Positions 1-8,670 of a stretch of DNA of 64,000 bases are shown in pieces. The position numbers and the translations under genes are program-made. The notes beneath the pieces were generated by a model that was not told the DNA's origin, made no database searches, and saw only the letters and a program-made list of their open reading frames with translations. Source of the stretch: Acidiferrobacterales bacterium (GTDB taxonomy: Bacteria > Pseudomonadota > Gammaproteobacteria > Acidiferrobacterales > SZUA-150); NCBI GenBank assembly GCA_947258385.1, contig CAMYII010000040.1, forward strand, positions 66,943-130,942, in the 5' to 3' direction. The stretch's first letter is position 1, and each line of letters begins with the position of its first letter.

Positions 1-714
1 AAAAAGGCCGCGGACGTGCTGAACGCTGCGGAGCATCTGCAGGCCGTCACGGTTCAGGCCAAGACCTGGGCCAAAAAGACCGAGGAAGACAAGGTGATAT
101 GGGTTGAGGGAAAGGCCATCGCGATCCAGAATATCGCTTCGGGCAACGAAGACAGCCGCGCGCAGTCCCTGGATGGCCATTTTCAGGATATTGAGCAGAG
201 CGTCGAGGCACTGCTGGGCTCGCAAAAGTTTCTCAACGCCGAGGTCAGCAGGCTGCAGGTCGAGGCCCGGAAATTCGCCAAGGAGACCGAGGAGTTCGCG
301 GCGAAATTCGACCGGGTACGCAAGCTCTTCACCCGCGACGAGGCTGAGGTATACCGTCAACGCAATGAGCTGCTGATTCGACTCAAGGGGCTCAACTTTC
401 AGGTCGGCAAGTCTTATATACTGCCCAAGCACTATCCGCTGCTGACCAAGGTGCAAAACAGCTTCAAGATCTTTGACACGCAAAAAGTGGTGGTCGAGGG
501 ACACACCGACACCACCGGATCCCGGGCCACGAATGAACGCTTGTCGCAGGCGCGCGCCGGGGCGGTGATGTCCTACCTCGTGAACAATAACGCCATTGAC
601 AAGAAGAACGTCACGGCAATCGGCTACGGGCCGGAAAAGCCCATCGCGCCTAACACCACGCGGTCTGGACGGAAGTTGAACCGCAGGATCGACGTCGTGC
701 TGACAGTCAGATAA
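1..714 (+). CDS. OmpA-family cell-envelope protein, 5' end outside the window
   Basis: The frame is open to base 1, so the true start lies upstream; 237 residues are visible. The first half is charged and alanine/lysine/glutamate-rich, probably coiled coil. The C-terminal ~120 residues form an OmpA-type peptidoglycan-binding domain, with the signature GHTDTTGS near residue 167 followed by NERLSQARAGAV and a terminal LNRRIDV. Proteins of this layout anchor the outer membrane or a periplasmic rod to the wall. The domain call is firm; the exact subfamily (DUF4398/OmpA-like) is inference because the N-terminus and any signal peptide are missing. The stop is TAA, followed by about 140 bases without a gene. 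Confidence 0.85.
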   Translation, partial: KKAADVLNAAEHLQAVTVQAKTWAKKTEEDKVIWVEGKAIAIQNIASGNEDSRAQSLDGHFQDIEQSVEALLGSQKFLNAEVSRLQVEARKFAKETEEFAAKFDRVRKLFTRDEAEVYRQRNELLIRLKGLNFQVGKSYILPKHYPLLTKVQNSFKIFDTQKVVVEGHTDTTGSRATNERLSQARAGAVMSYLVNNNAIDKKNVTAIGYGPEKPIAPNTTRSGRKLNRRIDVVLTVR

Positions 715-857
715 TGGACTCAGACCCTGGCACCCGATGTACTATAAGGCCGCGTGCAGGGACGCACCGCTGCCTACATCGAGGGGACGTACAGAACCCG
801 ATCTGAGGGTGCTAACGGACGGGACGACCGTTCAAGGAAACGAAATTATTCCAGCGT

Positions 858-1472
858 TTACTTCGGATAGCGGAACACCCCAGTAACAGGATATTTGAAG
901 AGCATATCCTCGAGCTCGGGGCCGCGACCGATATTGTGGACCACGAGGGGGCGTTTGCCATCGCGTGATGTCTGATCTACCACGATGCCGATATGAGGAA
1001 GATTGGGCGGCACGGTCCAGGTCACTAGATCCCCCGGTTGGTAATCACCGGGCTTGTCAGACACCGGCAGCTCTATTCCCTTTCTCCGGAAAAATGTCTG
1101 CAGGTTGGGAACCCTCCGATGATCGATATTCGGATCCGGTCTCTTCAATCCCCACTTCTTTGGATATTGGTTAAAATTTGCCGCCATATCTCGATGGACC
1201 TCTTGCTGCAAATCAATTCCTGTGGCACGGTAGCTGCGTATGATAACGTCGGTACAGACACCGGTATTGCCAGGAACGTCCCCCATAGGATATTTTATTC
1301 TTCTATAGCGCCCGTCATAGCGAACCTTATGCCTCGTTCGCTCCAGCGCGGCCGCGACAAGCCTGTCCAGGAATACATATTCGTCGCCGTCCGTCCCTGC
1401 CAGGGTGGGTGCCGATACCTGCAGCAGGATAGCGGTGGTTATGACAGAGAAATGCCTCGATGACTGTTTCAT
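858..1472 (-). CDS. DUF1287 family secreted hydrolase-like protein
   Basis: A 204-residue protein starting at the ATG of MKQSSRHF; an upstream in-frame start exists but would prepend a non-signal sequence. Residues 1-25 form a signal peptide ending near TLAG. The body matches the DUF1287 family, related to NlpC/P60-type cysteine hydrolases: the segment NTGVCTDVIIRSYRATG carries the probable nucleophilic cysteine, and PHIGIVVD carries the probable histidine. It is likely periplasmic. Substrate is unknown; a wall-peptide role is inference from the fold. It is a single gene, convergent with nothing and divergent from the MscS gene. Confidence 0.8.
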   Translation of the reverse strand: MKQSSRHFSVITTAILLQVSAPTLAGTDGDEYVFLDRLVAAALERTRHKVRYDGRYRRIKYPMGDVPGNTGVCTDVIIRSYRATGIDLQQEVHRDMAANFNQYPKKWGLKRPDPNIDHRRVPNLQTFFRRKGIELPVSDKPGDYQPGDLVTWTVPPNLPHIGIVVDQTSRDGKRPLVVHNIGRGPELEDMLFKYPVTGVFRYPK

Positions 1473-1717
1473 GTATTGATCATGTTCAATGCTGTGTTGT
1501 TGACCTTGCGTCTCGCTCGCGAGTGGAAATGCATAATGCACACACGAGATTTTATCCTGTCTGAACAAAATGTGGTAACTTACGCCACCGCAAATAAAAT
1601 CGATCAAATAGCCGGCAACGTCACTACGGGCTTAGACTTACGCATAGACGGCCGTTGCCGGTTTTCACCGGCCGGATCGGCGCCAGGTCAACATGGGGGC
1701 AATTATACGTGGGATAT

Positions 1718-2776
1718 ATGATTGAATTGAGCGAGCTCGTCTTACCGTTGCTACCGGTGATCATCGTGGTCTCTCTGGTGGTATTGGCGATAACGGTTGC
1801 CAACTATTTGGTCAAGAAACACTACGCCGAAGTCCCCGGCCACCGCTATCGCCAGCAGCTGATTATGCTGGCCTTGGCCCTTGTTGGAACCATCGCAGTT
1901 ATTATCGCTTTGCCGATCAGCGATAGCTTGCGCGGCCAGCTCCTGGGGCTCATCGGCATTGTTCTAAGTGCCGCCATCGCGCTGTCATCCACCACTTTTA
2001 TCGGCAATGCGATAGCCGGAATTATGTTGCGTTCCCTGCGTAATTTCCGTATTGGTGATTTTATACGTATCGGCGAATATTTCGGCCGTGTCTCGGAAAT
2101 GGGACTGCTGCACGTGGAGATCCAGACCGAAGACCGCGACCTGATGACCGTGCCCAATCTCTATGTCGTCACGCAGCCGACTAAAGTGATTCGATCCAGT
2201 GGCACAATCATCTTCGCGCGTATTTCGCTTGGCTATGATCTCCCGCGAAATAAAATCGAAGCGTTGCTCATTGAAGCCGCCCAGGCCACGGGGCTCGAAG
2301 AACCCTACGTGCAGGTCCTGGAGTTGGGCGATTTTTCCGTGATCTATCAAGTCAACGGGCTATTGACCGAGGTCAAACAGTTGATCACTGTACGCTCGAC
2401 TCTGCGCAAAAACATGCTCGATGAGCTTCACAGGGCCGGGATAGAAGTTGTCTCCCCGGGCTTTATGAATACGCGGGCCTTCCCCACGGACACGAAATTT
2501 ATCCCGCCCGTTCTCGCCGAATCAATAGAACTGATTCACGGCGCGAATGGCACCCCGGAAGACGTCGTGTTCGACAAGGCCGAAGAGGCCGAATCCCTGG
2601 ACAAGCTGCGCTACGACCGCAACACTGTGATCGCACGCATCAAGGAGGTGGAAGACGCATTAGAGCAAACCAAGGAGTTGCCGCAACGGGAACGACTTGA
2701 GACCGACCTCGAGGACCTCAAGTTCCGCGAACAGCGCATGTCGAAAATTATTATCAGTGCCGAAAAAAAAGGGTGA
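1718..2776 (+). CDS. MscS-family small-conductance mechanosensitive channel
   Basis: 352 residues from the ATG of MIELSELVLPL; the longer upstream start is not supported by a ribosome site. Three hydrophobic segments (about 5-25, 45-65, 75-105) precede the MscS beta domain, where RNFRIGDFIRIGEYFG and the following segment to about residue 165 are typical of the pore-lining helix and middle domain. The C-terminal ~70 residues are charged and probably coiled coil, an extension beyond the 286-residue E. coli MscS. It acts in the inner membrane to release solutes on hypo-osmotic shock. Family assignment is firm; gating properties cannot be judged. Confidence 0.88.
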   Translation: MIELSELVLPLLPVIIVVSLVVLAITVANYLVKKHYAEVPGHRYRQQLIMLALALVGTIAVIIALPISDSLRGQLLGLIGIVLSAAIALSSTTFIGNAIAGIMLRSLRNFRIGDFIRIGEYFGRVSEMGLLHVEIQTEDRDLMTVPNLYVVTQPTKVIRSSGTIIFARISLGYDLPRNKIEALLIEAAQATGLEEPYVQVLELGDFSVIYQVNGLLTEVKQLITVRSTLRKNMLDELHRAGIEVVSPGFMNTRAFPTDTKFIPPVLAESIELIHGANGTPEDVVFDKAEEAESLDKLRYDRNTVIARIKEVEDALEQTKELPQRERLETDLEDLKFREQRMSKIIISAEKKG

Positions 2777-2889
2777 GGGACAGGACTGTCTAACACGCCT
2801 TGGTCACACATGATCCGCGCGGTATTGCAGATGGAACAGCAGCAACATGTGCAGACGCGTCGGACGCGAAACGAGCGGGCCGGCCCTCA

Positions 2890-3873
2890 TTACGCCGGAG
2901 TTTCGTCCTCCACGCGTCCGCGGCTCGAGGTTGCCCGGCCGACTCTGTCCCCGCCACTGGATATGGCAAGTTCCAGCGAGTTCCTTACGCTTTCGATCAA
3001 GTCGGCCTCGTGGCGTGCATCGTCTGGAAAAGATCCGACACCGAGGCTCATGGTGACATCGACAGCATGCCCTTGCATGATCATTACCTTATGTTCCGCA
3101 AAATCAACGCGTATGCGTTCGGCAACAATATCGGCACCATCTTGGTGGGTCTCGGGAAGTATCAACGCGAACTCGTCATCACCGGTCCTGGCCAGACAGT
3201 CCATGGTGCGAATCTGGCCGGCTATCCTGGCCGAAATGGATTTAATCAATACCTTTCCGGCTTCTACGCCATACATACCGGTAATATCGATAAATTGGTC
3301 CACCCGCAACAATTGGAGGCAGAAGTTGCTCCCGTAACGGCGGCAACGTTCGGCTTCCTCGTTCAATCGACGACGAAATTCCCGCTTGTTGTACAGCCCG
3401 GTATCCTGGTCCCGCGTCGCCACACCTGACAGCGCGGATTGGGTGTTCTTCAGGTTCAAGGCAATGCTGTTCACCGAATCGGCGATGTCATCAAACACAT
3501 CATATTGCGTCATAAGCACCACATGATGGGAGATATCGCCATGCGCAATACGTGCAGCGCTTTGCTTGAGCTGCAGCAGCGGTGAAATGATGGACTGGTG
3601 CAGCATCCAATAAATGAATAACGCCGCCGACAAGACGCCGATCGATGCAGCAACCAGCCAGATTATTCGCTCAGCCCTGGTTCCCTGGATTATATGCAGC
3701 TGCTTTTTAATGGCGTTATATTTATCGACGTCAACTGTTGTCGATGTTTGTTCCGACATCTGTGCGGTCATCAAATCGATAGAATCGTAGACGCCTTGCA
3801 GCGCGTGAAAGCCCACAAGCGCTGCCAATACTATGGACAGAACAATTAATTGTGCTGTTGTCACAAAGCGCAT
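2890..3873 (-). CDS. Membrane GGDEF-domain protein with degenerate active site
   Basis: 327 residues from the ATG of MRFVTT (two codons upstream lies a TTG). TM helices at about 6-26 and 70-92 bracket a short periplasmic loop, followed by a HAMP-like linker to about 150 and a GGDEF domain to about 320. The signature reads RTGDDEF (231-235) instead of GG[DE]EF, and the usual FKxxND and GHxxGD elements read FIDITG and GVEAGK. Substitutions at the second glycine and the nucleotide-binding Asn/Asp suggest weak or no diguanylate cyclase activity. It could instead be a GTP or c-di-GMP sensor, or a scaffold. Its C-terminus is short and ends in a basic/acidic tail. Single gene. Confidence 0.82.
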   Translation of the reverse strand: MRFVTTAQLIVLSIVLAALVGFHALQGVYDSIDLMTAQMSEQTSTTVDVDKYNAIKKQLHIIQGTRAERIIWLVAASIGVLSAALFIYWMLHQSIISPLLQLKQSAARIAHGDISHHVVLMTQYDVFDDIADSVNSIALNLKNTQSALSGVATRDQDTGLYNKREFRRRLNEEAERCRRYGSNFCLQLLRVDQFIDITGMYGVEAGKVLIKSISARIAGQIRTMDCLARTGDDEFALILPETHQDGADIVAERIRVDFAEHKVMIMQGHAVDVTMSLGVGSFPDDARHEADLIESVRNSLELAISSGGDRVGRATSSRGRVEDETPA

Positions 3874-4313
3874 GACCAAAACCCCTGTCAGAGTAAACGG
3901 CGATCCTGCGGATGGTTAAAGCCACGATGGGCCAGTCGATCTAATGCTGTACCTGGCTACGGCCTTTCACGCCTACTTAACGGCCCGTGTTTCTCTCACA
4001 AACCGACCCGAAGTAATGGAGTAAAAGCAAGAGTCATGCCAATGGCTGTCTATCTGAGGCGTTCAATCTTCCACCGGCAGCGGTGAACGTTTAGATAGCT
4101 AGTGCCGAATCGGCAGGGTAAGCGAAGCGGTGGCGTGAAGCCTGAGTGCGCGTGGCGGGTGACACAGAAGGTCAAATACCCTATGGTTCACACGGATTGG
4201 TAACACGAGGGGCAGGCTGAAATGTTCCTTTCTTGATAAGGGCCGGCAGCGTGATCACAGCGATCACGTTTGCCCGACAAGACCTGGGAACAAACGGATT
4301 TACGATCTGGCAC
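3874..4313. other. Gene-free stretch between GGDEF and anti-sigma genes
   Basis: No convincing coding frame. The stretch around 4027-4110 has several short self-complementary patches (for example around ccaccggcagcggtg), but I could not fit it to a known riboswitch or small RNA. It should hold the promoter of the GGDEF gene and the 3' end of the anti-sigma gene transcript. Confidence 0.4.
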
Positions 4314-5078
4314 CTAGCGCACCACGAGCTCCGCCAGTCGCAACAGCCGGCTTTTTTCCAGTTGGCCGACCAGGGCGTAACCCATCGGACCGTCGATCCA
4401 GTAAAACACGCCAACGTTTCCTTCCCGGGCATAACGAAAGGCGGTCTCCGTATTCTCCCACGCACCCCGGCGAATATAGAGCGTCACGCGACTGCCTTCA
4501 TTGTCCTGATACATGAACTGGGCGGCCATGCGATCACTCGAGGGCAACAGCCGCCCGCCGACCAGCTCGTATCCCAGCCCCGACAGATTCGGGGCCTGCA
4601 ACTGCGTATGCAGGCGCTTGGAAAGCCATTTGACGAGGTGTGCCTCCTGATCCCCCGGCACTTCCACGGGATGAAGAATTTCGGGTACATACACGGTATG
4701 GGCGAAGGCGGCGGGCCTTACTAAGTGGGCCGCGACCAGCGAAGCCCTTTCCTCAACTCCGGTTTCATACATCAGCAATCCGCCGATCACCCCGCCGAAT
4801 AACATCCAGCCCGCGGCCACCGCCGCGCGCACCGCCATACCGGACCAGCGCCGTGGAGACGCGGCACGCACGAGCGCAGAAGGTATCGGCTTCTTCAGCG
4901 CCGGATCATACAGCCTGTGCAAGGCCTGGTTCAGCATCTGGTATTCATCAACCCGTTCCTGTGCCTCCGGGTGCTCGGCCAGATAGGCCTCCACTTCGAC
5001 ACGGCGGGGCAGGTCCAGCTGACCGTCGACATAGGCGTGCAGCTCGGAATCGGTGACAGGCTCGGAGCGATGACTCAC
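4314..5078 (-). CDS. Transmembrane anti-sigma factor
   Basis: 254 residues. The N-terminal part (DSELHAYVDGQLDLPRRVEVEAYL, shown at about 10-33) is the typical helical anti-sigma domain of cytoplasmic regulators, here without the zinc-binding HxxxCxxC motif. A single TM helix lies at about 83-105, and the remaining ~150 residues are periplasmic. The start codon overlaps the stop of the sigma-factor gene by four bases (ATGA), so the two are translationally coupled. It should hold the ECF sigma at the membrane until a periplasmic signal releases it. Signal unknown; the upstream P460 gene suggests oxidative or nitrosative chemistry (inference). Confidence 0.88.
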   Translation of the reverse strand: MSHRSEPVTDSELHAYVDGQLDLPRRVEVEAYLAEHPEAQERVDEYQMLNQALHRLYDPALKKPIPSALVRAASPRRWSGMAVRAAVAAGWMLFGGVIGGLLMYETGVEERASLVAAHLVRPAAFAHTVYVPEILHPVEVPGDQEAHLVKWLSKRLHTQLQAPNLSGLGYELVGGRLLPSSDRMAAQFMYQDNEGSRVTLYIRRGAWENTETAFRYAREGNVGVFYWIDGPMGYALVGQLEKSRLLRLAELVVR

Positions 5079-5584
5079 TTTACCCTCCTCAGGCCCGGGC
5101 GACCGGTGCCCTGTATCAGTACCCGTAAACGTTCGCGCGCGCGATGCAATCGCGACATGACGGTCCCGGCGGGAACCTCCAGCAGATCCGCCACCTCTTC
5201 GTATTTCATCTCTTCAACACAGACTAACAGAAGCACTTCGCGTTGCTCAGCTGGTAGCGCCGCGATGGCCGTTTGCAGATCACGCAGCTCCAGTCCGCTG
5301 CCATGGTTCATTGAAACCGCGCTTGCCGAACCATGATCTTCCAGCGGGATGAAATCCGGCCCATTGTTGTACCGTCGCGCCTGATTCGCATGAATATTGT
5401 GCATGACCGTGAACAACCAGGCACGGATATCGGTACCACGCTGCCACATATGCCCGCGGCTGCAGGCCCGCTCAAGGCAGTCCTGCACCAGGTCATCCGC
5501 GCGCTCACGGTCACCCGTAAGCGCGCGTGCGTACCGGCGCAGCCGCGGGATCTGCTCCACGACCAATGCATTGAATGTCGACAT
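5075..5584 (-). CDS. ECF-type RNA polymerase sigma factor
   Basis: 169 residues, the usual length for an ECF (sigma-70 group 4) factor. Region 2 spans about 12-75 (RALTGDRERADDLVQDCLERA and the DIRAWLFTVMHN helix). Region 4 spans about 105-160, with ALPAEQREVLLLV and the helix-turn-helix AGTVMSRLHRARERL. A GGAG site sits about five bases before the ATG. It lies 78 bases downstream of the cytochrome P460 gene and overlaps the anti-sigma gene, so the three genes likely form one transcript. Such pairs usually autoregulate their own promoter; I could not identify that promoter with confidence. Confidence 0.92.
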   Translation of the reverse strand: MSTFNALVVEQIPRLRRYARALTGDRERADDLVQDCLERACSRGHMWQRGTDIRAWLFTVMHNIHANQARRYNNGPDFIPLEDHGSASAVSMNHGSGLELRDLQTAIAALPAEQREVLLLVCVEEMKYEEVADLLEVPAGTVMSRLHRARERLRVLIQGTGRPGLRRVK

Positions 5585-5662
5585 AACGCTCCGCTGTCGC
5601 CAAAGGGACTTGTTATTTTTGCCTTCCGTGCAAGCGCGCTCCGGCGCGAATCTTCGCTTACC

Positions 5663-6175
5663 TTACGGCAGGACTGCCGGATGCGTAAAGACGTAATCAT
5701 TGTCTTTGACGGGGGTATGACAGGCATAGCACTCCTGCACGAATCCCGCGTCTTTGCCGTAGGGTTTCTGTTCCGTTCCGAGCCAACGCGCATAACCCCA
5801 TCCGCCGGTCGCGGCATATTTCTTGGCGTCCTTGATCATGAACTCGGCATGCACGAACTTGCCCGGCACCGTGGCCGCCGGCCAATTCTGATGAGTGGCG
5901 TCCTTCCAGACCAGTTTCGCCATGATCGCCCCGTCCGGCCACGGATTGGTCTTGCCTTTGCGGGCCGCTTTGATCGCGGTATTGTTTCCCAGAATCACCC
6001 GCAGCGTATTGTTGTCCGTGCGGTGCGAACTCGCGATCACGCGCCAGTCCTTATAACCTTTTGGCAGCGATATGCCGTTCGGCGCGGGCGGCACCTTCCC
6101 GCCGGCTGACCAGGCAACATGCGAAACTGCCAAAAAGCCGAGTGCGGCACCGATAATCAAAGACCAATGTTTCAT
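5663..6175 (-). CDS. Cytochrome P460-family protein (periplasmic c-type haem)
   Basis: 170 residues from the ATG of MKHWSLI, preceded by a good AAGGAGA site. Residues 1-24 are a signal peptide (cut near WSA-GG). The mature protein has the P460-family pattern: the ISLPKGYKDWRVI opening, NPWPDGAIMAKLVW in the middle, and a CYACH haem-attachment motif at about 149-153 close to the C-terminus. In ammonia oxidisers P460 oxidises hydroxylamine and needs a haem-lysine crosslink; other members (c'-beta) bind NO. Which applies here cannot be told. It is the first gene of a likely operon with an ECF sigma and anti-sigma factor. Confidence 0.88.
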   Translation of the reverse strand: MKHWSLIIGAALGFLAVSHVAWSAGGKVPPAPNGISLPKGYKDWRVIASSHRTDNNTLRVILGNNTAIKAARKGKTNPWPDGAIMAKLVWKDATHQNWPAATVPGKFVHAEFMIKDAKKYAATGGWGYARWLGTEQKPYGKDAGFVQECYACHTPVKDNDYVFTHPAVLP

Positions 6176-6208
6176 AGGTGTATCTCCTTGCAGTAAAGTG
6201 AACATCTA

Positions 6209-6237
6209 AGGAAGCTCTGACTTAATCAGAGCTTCCT
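6209..6237. repeat. Perfect 12-bp inverted repeat hairpin
   Basis: aggaagctctga and its exact complement tcagagcttcct are separated by cttaa. It lies about 30 bases upstream of the P460 start codon on that gene's coding strand. It may be the palindromic end of the element fragment described at 6258-6330, or an operator or terminator in the P460 leader. There is no T-run on either side, so an intrinsic terminator is unlikely. Confidence 0.6.
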
Positions 6238-6257
6238 GCGGTACAGGGACCGGACCG

Positions 6258-6330
6258 TTATTTTTCAAACACGTAAGTGTTTGGGCACGGAGCTAAGGAT
6301 GCAATAAGTCCATGGATGGACTTATTCAGA
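6258..6330. repeat. Degenerate copy of the CTAGCAG dispersed-element family
   Basis: Contains caaacacgtaagtgtttg followed by gctaaggatgca and a near-palindrome aagtccatggatggactt. The same modules, in the same order, occur near the ends of the element at 39951-40343 (caaacac..agtgcttga; gctaaggatgca; ccatgggcggactt). The terminal inverted repeats themselves are not recognisable here, so this is a decayed or partial copy. Evidence is pattern matching by eye. Confidence 0.5.
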
Positions 6331-6919
6331 GGTCCCCTAATTAATCGCCGCCGCCTTGAAGACCCGACGAGCGCGGCCGGCCCCTGGTCCGGGCAGCCGG
6401 CCGCATTGTTCAGAATCATCCGCGCACGGGCTCGAAATCGGTCGATCGTTGAGCAGGTAAACACGCGGAGAGGTGAATTATTCCAGCCTATCGACGTAAA
6501 CGTCAGGATCACCGTGCCCCCCGGCAGCCCGCGTCTCAAGCGTGAATCGTTTGTATAGGCTGTATTCCGGCCAAAAGGCGGTCCTGGGGCCGGGAGCCAG
6601 CATAACGGCGCATTGTAAAGGGAAACCAAGAATATTGCTTTTTTTTCACAATCTGTGAATAAAATGGATACCGATACACTGCCGGCGCCCCGCTCCGGGG
6701 TCCGGACCAATCCCGCGGTGCGGCGGCCATTGGGTCAGGATTTCGTCCAAGATAATTCGCGGATAGGCAGAAACTTCTCGTTCGCCAGTTTCCCGCGAGG
6801 CTCTCGCCTCAATCGAACGGCACCTCGGGCATGGGCGCGGGCTTTCCAACGCCATGGTCCGGCATGTCGCGCCAAGTAGTGCCTGTCGTATTGGACATAC
6901 AAACCAAACAGGATGAACT
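6331..6919. other. Gene-free stretch of about 590 bases
   Basis: Frames exist on both strands but none has a plausible start, composition or recognisable domain. It presumably contains the promoter of the small membrane protein at 6920. The region around 6690-6860 is more GC-rich and could be an eroded gene, but no family could be recognised. Confidence 0.35.
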
Positions 6920-7168
6920 ATGAATATTTTTGGTGATGCAAACATAATAAGATCCATCTGGCGTATTTTTTCCGGTATTCTGGCCGCATTCTCCATCGCC
7001 GTTGTCGCCACCCGGCTCGAGGTGGCCGCCCGCTCCGGGCTGCCGGAAGGCACGGACGAGATTCTGTTCGCAATGAAGCTCCTTTTCCCTCTCTCGGTAG
7101 GATTAATCTTCGGTTACGCGGCGTTCACAGGGCAAATTCCCGGCATGAACCGCACAGATAAGAAATGA
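6920..7168 (+). CDS. Small two-helix membrane protein of unknown function
   Basis: 82 residues, ATG preceded by caggatgaact (weak ribosome site). Two hydrophobic stretches, about 14-32 and 50-72, are separated by a short polar loop with EVAARSGLPEGTDE; the C-terminus is basic. I do not recognise a family. Single gene between a gene-free stretch and the Ap4A phosphorylase-like gene. The coding call rests on codon use and the clean two-helix pattern. Confidence 0.6.
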   Translation: MNIFGDANIIRSIWRIFSGILAAFSIAVVATRLEVAARSGLPEGTDEILFAMKLLFPLSVGLIFGYAAFTGQIPGMNRTDKK

Positions 7169-7310
7169 AATAGTGATCTCGCGAGCGCGTAAAGAACGCC
7201 GGCCCCGCTGAGCGGTATGCCGCGAAGCTGACCGCGGCAAAAGTCAGTAGAATCCCCAGGCGAATCTCCGTACCCTTATATAACCGTTAACAAACAGCGA
7301 ATCCCAAGCT

Positions 7311-8237
7311 ATGGCGCCAAACCGTGTGCGACTACAAACCGGTACGCTCTGGCCGGGCATCGTACGCCAGACCCGGCATGCCATTGAATGCGGCGTGCTG
7401 CATTCAATCAAGACCGAGCAGGAGATCGTCGAGGACAACGGCGTGCGTTTCCTGGTGCGCAGCGTCTCCAGCCTGGCGCGCAAAGACGAAGAACGCAAAC
7501 AACAGGCCAAGGAGCCGAAACCGCTAAACAAACCGGCCAATCCCTTCCTGCCCTACGATAAGGACTTGTTCGTCACTGACATTTCTGACACCCATCTGGC
7601 GCTGCTGAACAAGTTCAACGTCATCGACCATCATCTGCTGATTGTCACCCGTGCCTTTGAGGACCAGGAGGTGCTGCTGACCCTGCAGGACTTCGAGGCC
7701 CTGTGGGCCTGCATGGCGGAATTCGAAGGACTGGGCTTTTATAATGGCGGAACCATCGCCGGCGCCAGCCAGGCCCATAAGCATTTGCAGCTGGTGCCAC
7801 TGCCGCTCGCGGGCGACGGGCCCGCGGTCCCGATTGCGCCGTTAATCGAATCGGCTGGCATTCACGACACGATCGGCACGATCCCGGGCCTGCCTTTTGT
7901 GCACGCGTTTGCGCGACTGGAGCCGACCCAAACGGGCCAGGCAATGACCACGCTGGAACGTTATCGCGCCATGCTGGCCGTTGTAGGAATTGGTCAAATC
8001 GAGGCCGGAGGCGAGCGCCGGCAGTCGGCACCGTATAATCTGCTGGTCACCCGGGCGTGGATGCTGCTCGTGCCGAGGTCGCGAGAGTTTTTTGATTCGA
8101 TCTCTGTCAACGCCTTAGGCTTCGCCGGCTCGTTTTTCGTGCGCAACGAACAACAGCTGCAGGCCGTCAAGAAACACGGTCCCATGACCGTGCTGCGAGG
8201 CGTTGCAGGGCTTGCCCTGGGGGGTGATCAGCGGTGA
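7311..8237 (+). CDS. ATP adenylyltransferase (Ap4A phosphorylase-like, HIT superfamily)
   Basis: 308 residues. The N-terminal ~100 residues match the APA2/Ap4A phosphorylase N-domain (NPFLPYDKDLFVTDI), then a HIT-like core with the signature GASQAHKHLQLVPLPL; the HKHLQ portion (156-160) includes the probable catalytic histidine. A C-terminal phosphorylase domain follows (PYNLLVTRAWMLLVPR). The reaction is phosphorolysis of Ap4A to ATP and ADP; some relatives use ADP or sulfur nucleotides (APS:phosphate adenylyltransferase). Length fits the family. No operon partner; the FmdB-like gene downstream faces it. Specific substrate is inference. Confidence 0.87.
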   Translation: MAPNRVRLQTGTLWPGIVRQTRHAIECGVLHSIKTEQEIVEDNGVRFLVRSVSSLARKDEERKQQAKEPKPLNKPANPFLPYDKDLFVTDISDTHLALLNKFNVIDHHLLIVTRAFEDQEVLLTLQDFEALWACMAEFEGLGFYNGGTIAGASQAHKHLQLVPLPLAGDGPAVPIAPLIESAGIHDTIGTIPGLPFVHAFARLEPTQTGQAMTTLERYRAMLAVVGIGQIEAGGERRQSAPYNLLVTRAWMLLVPRSREFFDSISVNALGFAGSFFVRNEQQLQAVKKHGPMTVLRGVAGLALGGDQR

Positions 8238-8264
8238 CAGGTGGCGCGGCTAAAACGTCTCTGG

Positions 8265-8519
8265 CTAGTCCAGGCCACACATACCGCCAGCACAGCCCCC
8301 GGTAGCACACGCCGGGGCACTGGCCTCGCCACGGCTCGCGCTGCTGATCACCTGGCCACCCGTGATCAGGCGCCGCACCGGGGCATCGGCGGGCGTAGCG
8401 CCCAGCTCCCGGTCTGCCCGCTCGCAGAGCTCAGCCCAGGTGCTCAAGGCCTCGCTCATGCCGTGCCTGACCTCCACCACCTGGCCATTGGCGTCGCAGC
8501 GATAATCGTACGTTGGCAT
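8265..8519 (-). CDS. FmdB-like zinc-ribbon small protein, degenerate ribbon
   Basis: 84 residues opening with MPTYDYRC, the hallmark of the FmdB/CxxC-CxxC regulatory protein family. The second cysteine of the first knuckle is missing (CDANG), the next cysteine is isolated, and a cysteine-rich tail (CATGGCAGGMCG) closes the protein. Metal binding may therefore differ from the family norm. Function of the family is unsettled (proposed regulators of amidase/formamidase genes). Convergent with the Ap4A phosphorylase-like gene. Confidence 0.75.
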   Translation of the reverse strand: MPTYDYRCDANGQVVEVRHGMSEALSTWAELCERADRELGATPADAPVRRLITGGQVISSASRGEASAPACATGGCAGGMCGLD

Positions 8520-8670
8520 TGCTTGCCCTCCAATATTAGTAGACTCTTATATATTATAGGATCTGACCTGGAAAATAAAACCCATGCTGGCGCCCCGCCT
8601 CATCGCGGGGGATGGGCCGGGGGAACCCATTGACCCTGGCTTGGGGCCGGGCCTCCGCCCGGCGTCACGG

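Noticed and set aside
3874..4313. Riboswitch or small RNA in the gene-free stretch near 4027-4110
   Set aside because: Short self-complementary patches only, not matching a c-di-GMP, cobalamin or other known consensus.
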